Assembly: GCA_035048815.1 (NCBI GenBank)
Contig: JAUCBN010000049.1
Location: 6,641,501-6,705,500, forward strand
Length of the DNA stretch: 64,000 nucleotides
DNA from: Abelmoschus esculentus
Lineage: Eukaryota > Streptophyta > Magnoliopsida > Malvales > Malvaceae
Reading direction: 5' to 3'
Positions 35,620 through 47,464 of this stretch are shown here, piece after piece. Each line of letters starts with the position of its first letter. The first letter of the stretch is position 1. A program made the position numbers and the translations under genes. The notes beneath the pieces are model-generated. The model was not told the DNA's origin. It made no database searches and was given only the letters and a program-made list of their open reading frames with translations.

Positions 35620-37182
35620 CAATACCTCAATATGTTATGTCTTTCTACCTTCTACCACAAAACATTATTGATGACATGACCGCTTCGATACACTGATATT
35701 GGTGGTCTGGAAAAGCTAACAAACGAGGTTCGCATATGCTCCCTTGGGACACTGTTTGTCTGTCGAAAGCAGCCGGAGGTATAGGTTTTCGCGATCTACA
35801 CCACTTCAATGTTGCTTTACTAGGCAAACAAATCTGGCATTTGATTTGTGAACCTAACAATCTCCTTAGTCAGGTCTACAAATGTAAGTATTACCCATCG
35901 GGTTCTATCCTTGAATCTGAATGCACTCGGAGGTCTTCCTTTGCATGGAAAGGTCTTAACATAGTGATCTCTAAACTTCGCAACGGTTTCTTCAAACGGA
36001 CAGACATGTCTAGTCAAATTCAGATCCACTTTGAGAAATGGGGAGGCTCTCAGCCTATACACCTTTATGGCGATTATGAGGTGAATGACGAAGTACATCT
36101 TCGTGCAGGTACATTCATGCTACCTAACATGACCCGGTGGGATGAACTAAAGGTAAGAGAATACTTCTCCCATGAAGATGTTAACACCATTCTTAATGTA
36201 TCCATTATTAATGACACAAAGGACACCACTCTTTGGGGTCACCATGACTCTGGCATATATTCAGTTCGGTCGGGGTACCAATTTTTGCAACTACAACTAG
36301 AACCAGTTAACAGGACCTCTAAGCTTTGGAAAATTCTTTCTAAACTACCCACCTTACCTAAGGTTCGTTCCTTCGGATGGCGGCTTTGTCATGATGCAAT
36401 CCCATCTGGCCATAAATTCCTTCAAGCCAATCTTGGTAAAGGAGTTTGTCCACTTTGCAACATGACCATTGAAACCACCCTCCATGCGGTAAGGGACTGT
36501 CCACTTTGCAACATGACCATTACAACAGTTAATGATGCTTTCCATCTACGTTCCCGGCTAGTTGAGCCCACTTTTGCTCAAGCTAGATGGACGAAACCGG
36601 CTTCTGGTTTTGTCAAAATTAACATAGTGGGGCCTTTGACCCAGTGTTAAGGGGCGCTGCTGCAGGCGTCATTGCTCGAGACTCTTTAGGTTCTGTTCTC
36701 GGTGGATGCTCTATGCCTCTTGTCTGTCTAGATCCAGCTTTTGCCGAGGATCTTGCTATTCTGGAAGGTTTAAGACTTGCTGTTGCCAATGGCTGGAAAA
36801 ATGTAATTATTGAAACAGATTCTGATTCCATTGCCAACAAAGTTAACAACACTCATCACCAAGATCTTTCCACAGTGCGACATTTGGTGTCTTGCATCCG
36901 CTCCACTCTTGGTACTCTGCCTGATTGTAAAATTTGTTATGTACCAAGAGACGCAAACGTTGTGGCCCATGTCTTAGCTACTAGGGCTTTGCGTTCTTCT
37001 ATTTCTTGCTCTTTTGATTGTAACTTTCCTGACTTTATTCGGGCTTCTGTAAACCTGGATAGGTTCTCCTCTTCTACTCAATAAAACCATGGGTACTCTT
37101 TTCCCCATAGGGGCTTACTCACTTTTCGGGGTGACTGGCTATATAGGGGTTTTTAAATGAGGCCCTTTCCCTTCAAAAAAAA
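35620..37182 (+). pseudogene. LINE fragment C: end of reverse transcriptase, zinc-finger and RNase H, with poly(A) tail
   Basis: The 3' third of a plant L1-type LINE second reading frame, 5' truncated. At 35640-36300 it has the segment after the reverse transcriptase core (MLPWDTVCLSKAAGGIGFRD). At 36330-36500 is the zf-RVT region with a His-Cys-x2-Cys-His-Cys layout (VCPLCNMT). At 36600-37084 is an RNase H-like domain (GVIARDS, ILEGLRL, ETDSDS, VPRDANVVAHVLA). The first RNase H aspartate is lost at a frameshift near 36620. A 24-bp segment at 36447-36470 recurs at 36498-36521 and about 250 bp present in LINE B is missing after it. The 3' untranslated part ends in A8 at 37175-37182. No target duplication is seen, and the satellite reverses direction across it. 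Confidence 0.88.
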
Positions 37183-40100
37183 TTTTCTAACGGATTCACT
37201 TAAAAGCCCAATTAGACATGCATGTTATAAATCGAACAAACCCATCACAAAATGAGACTGAATCAAACAACATGAGTTGAAATTGTTAATTAAGGGCTTG
37301 TGAATATGATTAAACCTCTTAATCTCAAATTGTGATCACTTTACTTGGTTTAAATTCCAATATGTTCACTATAAAGCTCATTTAAATATGCATACTTTAA
37401 GCATAACAAAACGGTCGCAAAATTAGAATAAATCAAATCTCATGTGTTCAAATTGTTAATTATGAGCTTTTAAAACAAAATATACAACTTTATCTTAATT
37501 GCAGAGCATCTTATTCGGTTAAAATTATAACAGATTCACCAAAAAGTCCAATTAGACATACACGCTTTAAATCGAAAAAACCGACTACAAAATGAGATTG
37601 AATCAAACTAAATGAGTTGAAATTGTTAATTATGGGCCTTTGACTATGATTAAGCCACTTAATCTCAAATTTAGAGCACTTTACTTGGTTTAAATTCCAA
37701 TCTGTTTATTGTAAAACTAAGTAGATATACAAACTTTAAACCAAACAAAATTGTCGCAAAAATAAACATGAATGAAATTTAATGAGTTCAAATAGTTAAT
37801 TATTGGCTTTTTAACGAAATTATCAACTTAATATTAAGTTTAGAGCATTTTACTCATTTAAATTTCTAACGGGTTGACTAAAAAGCCCAATTAGTCATGC
37901 ACGCTTTAAATCGAACAAACCGACTACAAAATGAGATTCAATCAAACTACATGAGTTCAAATTCTGAATTAGGGGCTTTTGAATATGATTAAACCACTTA
38001 ATCTCATATTTAGAGCACTTTACTTGGTTTAAATTCCAATACGTTCACTATAAAGCTCATTCAGATATGCATACTTTAAACCTGACAAAATCGTCGCAAA
38101 ATAAGAACAAATCAAGTTTAATGAATTATAATAGTTCATTACGGTTTTCTGAACCAAATTATACAACATAATCTAAATTCTAGAACATTTTACTCGTTTA
38201 AATTTCTAATGGATTCACTAAAAAGCCCAATTAGACATGCATGCTATAAATCGAGCAAACCTATCACAAAATGAGATTGAATCAAACTACAAGAGTTGAA
38301 AATTTTAATTATGGGCTTGTGAATATGATTAAACCTCTAAATCTCAAATTGTGATCACTTGGTTTAAATTCCAATGTGTTCACTATAAAGCTCATTTAGA
38401 TATGCATACTTTAAGCATAACAAAACGGTCGCAAAATTAGAATAAATCAAATCTCATGTGTTCAAATTGTTAATTATGGGCTTTTAAAACAAAATATACA
38501 ACTTAATCTCAATTGTAGAGAATCTTATTCGGTTAAAATTATAACAGATTCAATAAAAAGCCCAATTAGACATGCACGCTTTAAATCGAACAAACCGACT
38601 ACAAAATGAGATTGAATCAAACTAAATGAGCTGAAATTGTTAATTATGGGCCTTTGACTATGATTAAACCACTTAATCTCAAATTTAGAGCACTTTACTT
38701 GGTTTAAATTCCAATGTGTTTATTGTTAATCTTAGTAGATATACACACTTTAAACCAAACAAAATTGTCGCAAAATAAACATAAATCAAATTTAATGAAT
38801 TCAAATAGTTAATTATGAGCTTTTAACGAAATTATCAACTTAATATTAAGTTTTAGAGCATTTTACTCGTTTAAATTTCTAACAGGTTCACTAAAAAGCC
38901 CAATTAGTCATGCATGCTTTAAATCGAACAAACCGACCACAAAATGAGATTCAATCAAACTACATGAATTCAAATTGTGAATTAGGGGCTTTTGAATATG
39001 ATTAAACCACTTAATCTTAGATTTAGAGCCCTTTACTCGGTTTAAATTCCAATGCGTTCACTATAAAGCTCATTCAGATATGCATACTTTAAACCTGACA
39101 AAACCGTAGCAAAATAAGACTAAATCAAATTTAATGATTTTAAATAGTTCATTACGGTCTTCTGAACCAAATTATACAACATAATCTAAATTCTAGAACA
39201 TTTTACTCGTTTAAACTTCTAACACGTTCACTAAAAAAGCCAAATTAGACATGCATGCTTTAAATCGAACAAACCCATCACAAAATGATATTGAATCAAA
39301 CTACATGAGTTGAAATTGTTAATTGTGGGCTTGTGAATATGATTAAACCTCTTAATCTCAAATTGTGATCACTTTACTTGGTTTAAATTCCAATGTGTTC
39401 TCTATAAAGCTCATTTAGATATGCATACTTTAAGCATAACAAAACGGTCGCAAAATTAGAATAAATCAAATCTCATGTGTTCAAATTGTTAATTATGGGC
39501 TTTTAAAACAAAATATTCAACTTAATCTCAATTGTAGAGCATCTTATTCGGTTAAAATTATAACAGGTTCGCTAAATTTCCCAATTAGACATGCACGCTT
39601 TAAATCGAACAAACCGACTACAAAATGATATTGCATCAAACTAAATGAGTTGAAATTGTTAATTATGGGCCTTTGACTATGATTAAACCACTTAATCTCA
39701 AATTTAGAGAACTTTACTTGGTTTGAATTCTAATGTGTTTATTGTAAAACTCAGTAGATATACACACTTTAAACCAAATAAAACTGTCACAAAATAAATA
39801 TAAATCAAATTTAATGAGTTCAAATAGTTAATTATGGGCTTTTAACGATATTATCAACTTAATATTAAGTTTTAGAGCATTGTACTCGTTTAAATTTCTA
39901 ACGGGTTGACTAAAAAGCCCAATTAGTCATGCACGCTTTAAATCGAACAAACCGACCACAAAATGAGATTCAATCAAAATACATGAGTTCAAATTCTGAA
40001 TTAGGGGCTTTTGAATATGATTAAACCACTTAATTTCAGATTTAGAGCCCTTTACTCGGTTTAAATTCCAATGCGTTCACTATAAAGCTCATTTAGATAT

Positions 40101-42279
40101 GCATACTTTAAACCTGACAAAATCGTCGCAAAATAAGAACAAATCAAGTTTAATGAATTATAATAGTTCATTACGGTTTTCTGAACCAAATTATACAACA
40201 TAATCTAAATTCTAGAACATTTTACTCGTTTAAATTTCTAATGGATTCACTAAAAAGCCCAATTAGACATGCATGCTATAAATCGAATAAACCCATCACA
40301 AAATGAGACTGAATCAAACTACAAGAGTTGAAAATTTTAATTATGGGCTTGTGAATATGATTAAACCTCTTAATCTCAAATTGTGATCACTTTACTTGGT
40401 TTAAATTCCAATGTGTTCACTATAAAGCTCATTTAGATATGCATACTTTAAGCATAACAAAACGGTCGCAAAATTAGAATAAATCAAATCTCATGTGTTC
40501 AAATTGTTAATTATGGGCTTTTAAAACAAAATATACAACTTAATCTCAATTGTAGAGCATCTTATTCGGTTAAAATTATAACAGATTCAATAAAAAGCCC
40601 AATTAGACATGCACGCTTTAAATCGAACAAACCGACTACAAAATGAGATTGAATCAAACTAAATGAGTTGAAATTGTTAATTATGGGCCTTTGACTATGA
40701 TTAAACCACTTAATCTCAAATTTAGAGCACTTTACTTGGTTTAAATTCCAATGTGTTTATTGTTAATCTTAGTAGATATACACACTTTAAACCAAACAAA
40801 ACTGCCGCAAAATAAACATAAATCAAATTTAATGAATTTAAATAGTTAATTATGAGCTTTTAACGAAATTATCAACTTAATATTAAGTTTTAGAGCATTT
40901 TACTCGTTTAAATTTCTAACGGGTTCACTAAAAAGCCCAATTAGTCATGCACGCTTTAAATCGAACAAACCGACCACAAAATGAGATTCAATCAAACTAC
41001 ATGAATTCAAATTGTGAATTAGGGGCTTTTGAATATGATTAAACCACTTAATCTTAGATTTAGAGCCCTTTACTCGGTTTAAATTCCAATGCGTTCACTA
41101 TAAAGCTCATTCAGATATGCATACTTTAAACCTGACAAAACTGTAGCAAAATAAGATTAAATCAAATTTAATGATTTTAAATAGTTCATTACGGTCTTCT
41201 GAACTAAATTATACAACATAATCTAAATTCTAGAACATTTTACTTGTTTAAACTTCTAACAAGTTCACTAAAAAAGCCAAATTAGACATGCATGCTTTAA
41301 ATCGAACAAACCCATCACAAAATGATATTGAATCAAACTACATGAGTTGAAATTGTTAATTGTGGGCTTGTGAATATGATTAAACCTCTTAATCTCAAAT
41401 TGTGATCACTTTACTTGGTTTAAATTCCAATGTGTTCACTATAAAGCTCATTTAGATATGCATACTTTAAGCATAACAAAACGGTCGCAAAATTAGAATA
41501 AATCAAATCTCATGTGTTCAAATTGTTAATTATGGGCTTTTAAAACAAAATATCCAACTTAATCTCAATTGTAGAGCATCTTATTCGGTTAAAATTATAA
41601 CAGGTTCGCTAAATTTCCCAATTAGATATGCACGCTTTAAATCGAACAAACCGACTACAAAATGATATTGAATCAAACTAAATGAGTTGAAATTGTTAAT
41701 TATGGGCCTTTGACTATGATTAAACCACTTAATCTCAAATTTACAACACTTTACTTGGTTTAAATTCCAATGTGTTTATTGTAAAACTCAGTAGATATAC
41801 ACACTTTAAACCAAACAAAACTGTCACAAAATAAACATAAATCAAATTTAATGAGTTCAAATAGTTAATTATGGGCTTTTAACGAAATTATCAACTTAAT
41901 ATTAAGTTTTAGAGCATTTTACTCGTTTAAATTTCTAACGGGTTCACTAAAAAGCCCAATTAGTCATGCACGCTTTAAATCGAACAAACCAACCACAAAA
42001 TGAGATTCAATCAAACTACAAGAATTCAAATTGTGAATTAGGGGCTTTTGAATATGATTAAACCACTTAATCTTAGATTTAGAGCACTTTACTCAGTTTA
42101 AATTCCAATGCGTTCACTATAAAGCTCATTCAGATATGCATACTTTAAACCTGACAAAACTGTCGCATAATAAGAATAAATCAAATTTAATGATTTCAAA
42201 TAGTTCATTACGGTCTTCTGTACCAAATTATACAACATAATCTAAATTCTAGAACATTTTACTCATTTAAATTTCTAAC
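37183..42279 (-). repeat. Satellite array S5, about 30 monomers, inverted orientation, higher-order
   Basis: This is the reverse complement of the S1-S4 family (AAAGCCCAATTAG...CACAAAATGAG). A marker (CGGTCGCAAAATTAG) recurs at 37412, 38426, 39445, 40463 and 41482, giving a hexamer of about 1,018 bp made of three two-class dimers. Units two apart are most alike: CAATAAAAAGCCC versus GCTAAATTTCCC variants alternate, and the segment from about 38211 matches that from 40243, a 2,032-bp block duplication. The array is almost exactly five hexamers long. Confidence 0.95.
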
Positions 42280-43095
42280 CTCACTTGCCAAAGGTTGTAG
42301 CTTAAAGCTAGACATGGAAAAGGCATTCGACCGTGTTGAATGACCTTTCCTTGAGCAAATTATGCTTAAGCTCGATTTTCATACCCACTGGGTTTCTCTA
42401 ATTATGTATATGCTTGGTTTCCTTCCAAGTACTTGTCAACGATTTCCTTTCAGTGCCCTTTAAACCTCATAGAGGTTTCCGACAAGGGGACCCTTTATCT
42501 CCTTTCCTTTTTCTATTCTGTACCCAAGGCCTATCAACCCTGCTCATTGCTGAGCATGAAAATGGTAACCTCCCAAGTCTCCGTGCTAGCAGGAATGGGC
42601 CTCGCATTAACCACCTCCTTTTTGCGGATGACTGCATTGTATTCATCAAGAATACAGCTACAAAGGGAAAACTCCGACGCCGCTTCGAGCGGAAATTAAT
42701 GATATCCTTCACGTAAGAGAAGCTGATGATCCAGGCATTTATCTGGGAGTCCCTCTCTTAATAGGGAAAAACAAGACTGTAACTTTGGGTTTTACCAGAG
42801 ACAAAATGATTGAATGCCTGAGTAAATGGGATAAACACCTTCTTTCCTTTAGCGGTAGAGAAATTTTCATAAAATCCGTCATCCAATTTGTGCCCCAGTA
42901 TGTTATGTCTTGCTACCTCCTATCACAAAACATTATTGATGATATGACTACTTCAATATGTCGATATTGGTGGTCTGGGAAAACAGACAAACGAGGTTGG
43001 CATATGCTTCCTTGGGACACCATCTGTATGCCGAAAGTAGCAGGAGGATAGGTTTTCGTGACCTTCACCACTTCAATGTCGCTTTACTTCTCAAA
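42280..43095 (+). pseudogene. LINE fragment A: reverse transcriptase core
   Basis: This part of a LINE second reading frame covers LDMEKAFDRVE (motif A), GFRQGDPLSPFLF (motif B) and LLFADDCIVF (motif C, FADD), then LGVPLLIGKNK and WWSGKTDKRGWHMLPWDT. About 130 bp after FADD are lacking compared with LINE B. A TGA follows DRVE, and a frameshift near 43050 ends the frame. It is 5' truncated at the satellite junction (42279/42280) and stops near 43095 before the LTR element. Same strand and family as LINE B and C. Confidence 0.87.
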
Positions 43096-43103
43096 GAGAG
43101 AAG

Positions 43104-43238
43104 TGATATGCTCCAACTCTCCAAAGATGTTAATTATGGGCCTTTGACTATGATTAAGCCACTTAATCTTAAATTTAGAGCACTTTACTTGGTTTAAATT
43201 CTAATATTTTTATTGTAAAACTTAGTAGATATACACAC
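43104..43238 (-). repeat. Duplicated LTR tip followed by a sliver of inverted satellite
   Basis: 43104-43129 matches the outer 26 bp of the adjoining LTR (43239-43264) with small changes. Between them 43130-43238 is about 109 bp of inverted-type satellite, nearly identical to 63276-63384. So a satellite piece sits between two copies of the LTR tip. Confidence 0.75.
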
Positions 43239-44907
43239 TAATACGCTCCAACTCTCCAAAGATGCTTGTAGAGAGAAGCTTTAATTGTCCGGACCTTAGA
43301 ATGCAAGCAAGCCTTATATCACGCTTGTTTCCTAAACAAAAGAATGTTAAAAGATGCTGGAAATAAGATAAGGATAATTCAAGAAGAGGTTATTGTGTTA
43401 GGGTATTGTTTAGATGAAAAGGAAGCTGTTTTGGTGAAGGGAATGCGTGGGGGATGTTGATGGTTGATTAAGGAAGGAAATGGAGGTGCTTAAGTGAAGT
43501 AAATGATATGGAAGGATAAGTTAAGGGCTGGTGAAGAATGATGGACGAAAATGGAAGATGGATGGTGTTTATGTGATGTTGGAATGATAGTATTCAAATG
43601 GGAAAAGGTTGAACTTATGTTATAGGAACATAAACCCAATCTAGTTGCAACTCTGAGGGTGGTAGATGCACTTAGACCTCTTGGAAATGTAATTCCAGAA
43701 ACCTAAAGTATAAAAGATGGAGGGTGACGCCACAAATCAAAGAGATGATTTGATAAGTCGATAAAGTTCTTAAAGGAACAAGAATGAGAGATTAACTCAC
43801 AAACTAAATAATCTGATTCAAAGTTGTCTATTCAAATGCCAAAATGGCTACATATTTATAGGAAATGAAAGGGTGTGGACAAGGGACATTTACCTTTGAA
43901 AGGGCGGCCGAATAGTGGCCTTGGTGTCTGTTCAATTGTTGGTGTCTCCCTCTTTAACCGTTCGTTTGAATGGTGTCTCCTTCCAATAATTGTTGTAACT
44001 TTTCGGTTTAAAATTCCAGCCTGCATAGTCTTCAGTAAATTGGACATATCTAGAGTTCCCCGTATCGGATTGATGCGATTCAACATGCGCTGGAAATATA
44101 AGAGACAGAGGAACAACTTTAATGAAGACACCAAAGTCCAATTCTGCTTGTATCCTGCTCGAAATCAGCACACTATTGGACCATCATGAATCTGTCCAAT
44201 GAAGAGTGCTATCTCTTTGTTTTGGCGCCCAAAACATGTTTCCCTCCATGGTTGGTCGGTTGTGTCTCTTGTGGAGGGAAAATTTCCTTCCATGGTTGAG
44301 CTGAAGGTTGGAGGGTGAGCTAAGATGAGCTGGATGAACTAAGGTTGAGCTGAGCTAGCTAGCTGAAAGTTCACCGTCTTTGAGTGATGATTTGAGCTGA
44401 ACGGCTAACCCCCTAGTTGAGTGAACTTATCCTTAGGGTCATAATACTCTCCTCAATCCATAAGAGTGTGTAGGAGCTGATCCGAATCCCATATGGATCG
44501 AAATTCACCATTGGAGCTGCTCGGAAGCTGGTAAGTACCTCAAACAACGATTCTTTGTTTTGAGCTCAAATGGTGCATTTGAGCTAAAACGAAGCTGGCC
44601 AATAGTCCCTTAAGCTGTGTTTAACATAACCTACAAAGAAACAACTTAAACTATAAAGTAGATGTTATTAAACATGTGTTGAATATTAATTATGCATAAT
44701 ATAAGCTAGATAAACTTGTGGTTTGATACCAATTACTAAGTTATCGATAGTAATATAAGGACATAAACATTATAGGTATATAATATGAGATAGCAAGCGA
44801 GTGTAGCACATGAATTGAATAAATAAAGAATATTAAGTAGAACTCCCTGATTGGAATTATGTGACTTAGGGTATGGGCAGAAATTAAGGTTGGGCATGCA
44901 CATATCA
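43239..44907 (-). repeat. 3' LTR (left) of the gag-protease element
   Basis: 1,669 bp; begins TGATATGTGC on the minus strand and ends CGTATTA, where the other copy has CGTATCA. It lacks about 87 bp near 44510 that the right LTR has. It contains a GAGCTGA-rich stretch (44280-44600) and a TATA-like CTATAAATA on the minus strand at about 43854-43862. Confidence 0.9.
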
Positions 44908-46810
44908 TCCCCTCCTTCTTTTGGGCGATTTGTCCTCAAATCGAACCCCTTGGTGTTGGAATCTCCCTTAGCAATGGGAATGATATGGTTTTGCCGTGCA
45001 TGGCCGTCTAACTCCTCCTTGAGTTTCTGAAAAGAAGATGATAACGTTTTGGCTTCTTTTGGGTTAGAAAATTCAGAAGTGAACACGGGATGTGTCAAAA
45101 GACATTCCCTAATCAACTTGATGCTGTCAGACGCCTTTTCTTCCTTAGGTCTTCTTTCTTTAAGCTTGGTTTGGATCTTCTCTTGTTTCCAAGCCTCCAC
45201 ACTTTGTTTCATCAGAATCTGGTCACTTTGCACTTGTTTTGGCGTCATAGGTGCGAGTACTATATTCTTGCCTCCATGCTTGAAGATGAACTGATTGGTG
45301 TAACAATCATGCATCGTTCTTCGATCATATTGCCATGGCCTTCCAAGTAAAATGTGACTTGCGTACATAGGAACTACGTCGCACAAAACCTCATCCTTAT
45401 ATGAACCAATAGAGAAAGGGACAAGAACCTGTTTGGTGACCTTTAATTCCCCCGAATCATTGAGCCATTGGAGTTTATATGGGGCTGGATGCTTTAAAGT
45501 TTTGAGGCCGAGTTTATCCACCATAAGAGTGCTGGCCACATTGGTGCAACTTCCACCACCGATTATCATAAAACACACTTTGTTGTTAACATAACACCTA
45601 GTGTGAAATATGTTCTCTCATTTCTCCTCTTCTTTTGCCATTTGGGTGTTTAAAAGCTTTTTAACAATCATAAGTTGTCCTTCAACGGTAGGGGTGAATT
45701 CTTCTTCTTCCTCTTGCTCAGATTCTTCCAAAATTTCTTTTTCATTATCCGATGCAATCTCTCCATTTTCCAGCAACAACATAGTGTTTTTATTTGGGCA
45801 TTGGCTAGTAATATGGCCATGCCCTAAGCACTTGAAACATTTGATCTCTCGGGATCGTGTGGACACTTCTTATTGCTTTCCTCGAACATTCTCCACCGTA
45901 GGCTTGGTTTTGGACGTTTCAACCTGTTCTTTGCCTTGTAAAGGATTATTTCTCCGAGGTGTGTTTGGACTCCATTTAGGGACTGCATTAGTGACGCCTC
46001 TAGAAGATGATCTCTTGCGTTGCTGCCTCTCGATTTTAATAGCCATATGCACCATGTCTTCAATTTCAATGTAGTGTTGTATTTCCACTACATCAGCAAT
46101 ATCTTCGTTTAATCCAGACAAGAAACTTGCCATGGTGGCTTCACGGTATTCATCCACACTTGCTCGGATCATGGCTATCTCCATCTCTTTTTAGTAGTCT
46201 TCCACGCTTCTACTTCCTTGTTTAAGATTCTGCAACTTATAATAGAGATCATGGTGATAATGAGTAGGCACAAAATGTTTTCTCAGAATACCTTTCATTT
46301 CTCTCCAAGTGTTGATAGGTCGTTCACCATTGCGTCTCCTTGTTGATCTTAGTTGATCCCACCATACAAGTGATTATTCAACAAATTCTAAGGCAGCCAT
46401 GCACACCTTCTTTTGCTCGGAATAGTTATAGCATTCGAAAATGTGTTCCACTTTGCTCTCCCAATCCAAATATGCCTCCGGGTCTGATTTTCCTTGAAAA
46501 GGATGTTAACTCGGATGTTCCCAAAATTGTCATCCAATTGTCCATGGTTCCTTGCATTGCTCTGGACAGAAATGACATCTTCTCCGTCACTCTCTTCTTC
46601 TTTCTCATGTTGCATGGGATGCCTTCTATGATTCTGTCCATCTTGGCCCCTTGTACGCCCTCCACTGGACTCCTCAATACGGTCCATTCGCTCATGAATT
46701 GGTTCTAACTCAGCACGTAAGAGCTTTTGCATTTCCCTTATTAGAGCTTGTGTTTGGAGGTTCTGGGCTGGTCGTTCTTCCCGATTGTTTTCATCTGAGT
46801 GCTGCGACAT
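44736..46810 (-). pseudogene. gag-pro: Gag-protease polyprotein of the TR-GAG-like element, broken
   Basis: It starts MSQHSDENN at 46810 and includes a capsid region (KVEHIFECYN, WWDQL, FVPTHYHHDL), a zinc knuckle Cys-x2-Cys-x4-His-x4-Cys at 45798-45839, an acidic linker, and a protease-like region at 45580-45300 (GGGSCTNVAS, LLGRPWQYD). In the CRM-like relative the protease motif is DGGS; here the catalytic Asp reads Gly, so the protease is probably dead. The frame is broken by a shift near 46500 and by stops near 46374, 46193, 45869 and 45618. After the protease it runs QKLKEELDGHA and then GGDDM, entering the 3' LTR and ending at 44736. No reverse transcriptase or integrase follows. Confidence 0.85.
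44908..44921 (-). other. Polypurine tract of the gag-protease element
   Basis: On the minus strand AAAGAAGGAGGGGA directly precedes TGATATGTGC, the LTR start. Normal form and place for the plus-strand primer. Confidence 0.85.
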
Positions 46811-47449
46811 ATTGTTAGTATGAATAAATGAAACAAAAGTTTAAGGACCTCACCAATTCACACACACAAAATCCTCACGGTCACTCCAAGGAAAGAAATA
46901 TGGCACTCAATTCACTCGTGTTTACACTCTGGGAATTCTGGCTTTTATTTCCCCTTTTGTGCTCACCACTCTCTTGCCTTTTACCTCTCAAATCTCTCAA
47001 ATCAAGTTCTTAGAAGAACTTACTCAAAACTTGTCAAATATCCTAAGAAATGATGGCGTTTGGGCTGAAACAAAGGTTAGGTGTGCAAATAGAAAGAAGG
47101 AAAAAGTTTAAAAGAAGAAACAAAAAAAAATTAGGGATTGAATGGTAAAAGAAAATTTTCAAAGACTAAAAGAAACAAAAACGTTACCACAAAACTCAAC
47201 TTACAAACTGGTCTTGAGCAATCAAACTTGAGGACCTTTTCGGAGTTGGTTGCTTGGACGTTTGTACTTGAATCTTCACCCTTTGCAAATTCTGATTTCT
47301 TTTCTCTTCTCTTTTTTTAATCTAATTCAGATTCCTTATATGCTGGAACAATTTGAATTCTTTTTTTTTCTTTTTTTCTTTTCTTTTCATTCTCCTTTTT
47401 TTATTAGAATTGAAATAATAAGAAATAGGGCTTACTTGATTCTTCCTTT
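46811..47449 (-). other. 5' leader of the gag-protease element
   Basis: About 640 bp between primer site and gag start. The minus strand is A-rich near the primer (47320-47400 is T-rich on plus). Short frames only; nothing recognisable. Confidence 0.6.
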
Positions 47450-47462
47450 GCTCTGATTACCA
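47450..47462 (-). other. Primer binding site, initiator tRNA-Met with one extra base
   Basis: The minus strand reads TGGTAATCAGAGC, the plant initiator-Met complement TGGTATCAGAGC with one inserted A. It lies two bases (TA) from the LTR, the same spacing as in the CRM-like element. Confidence 0.8.
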
Positions 47463-47464
47463 TA

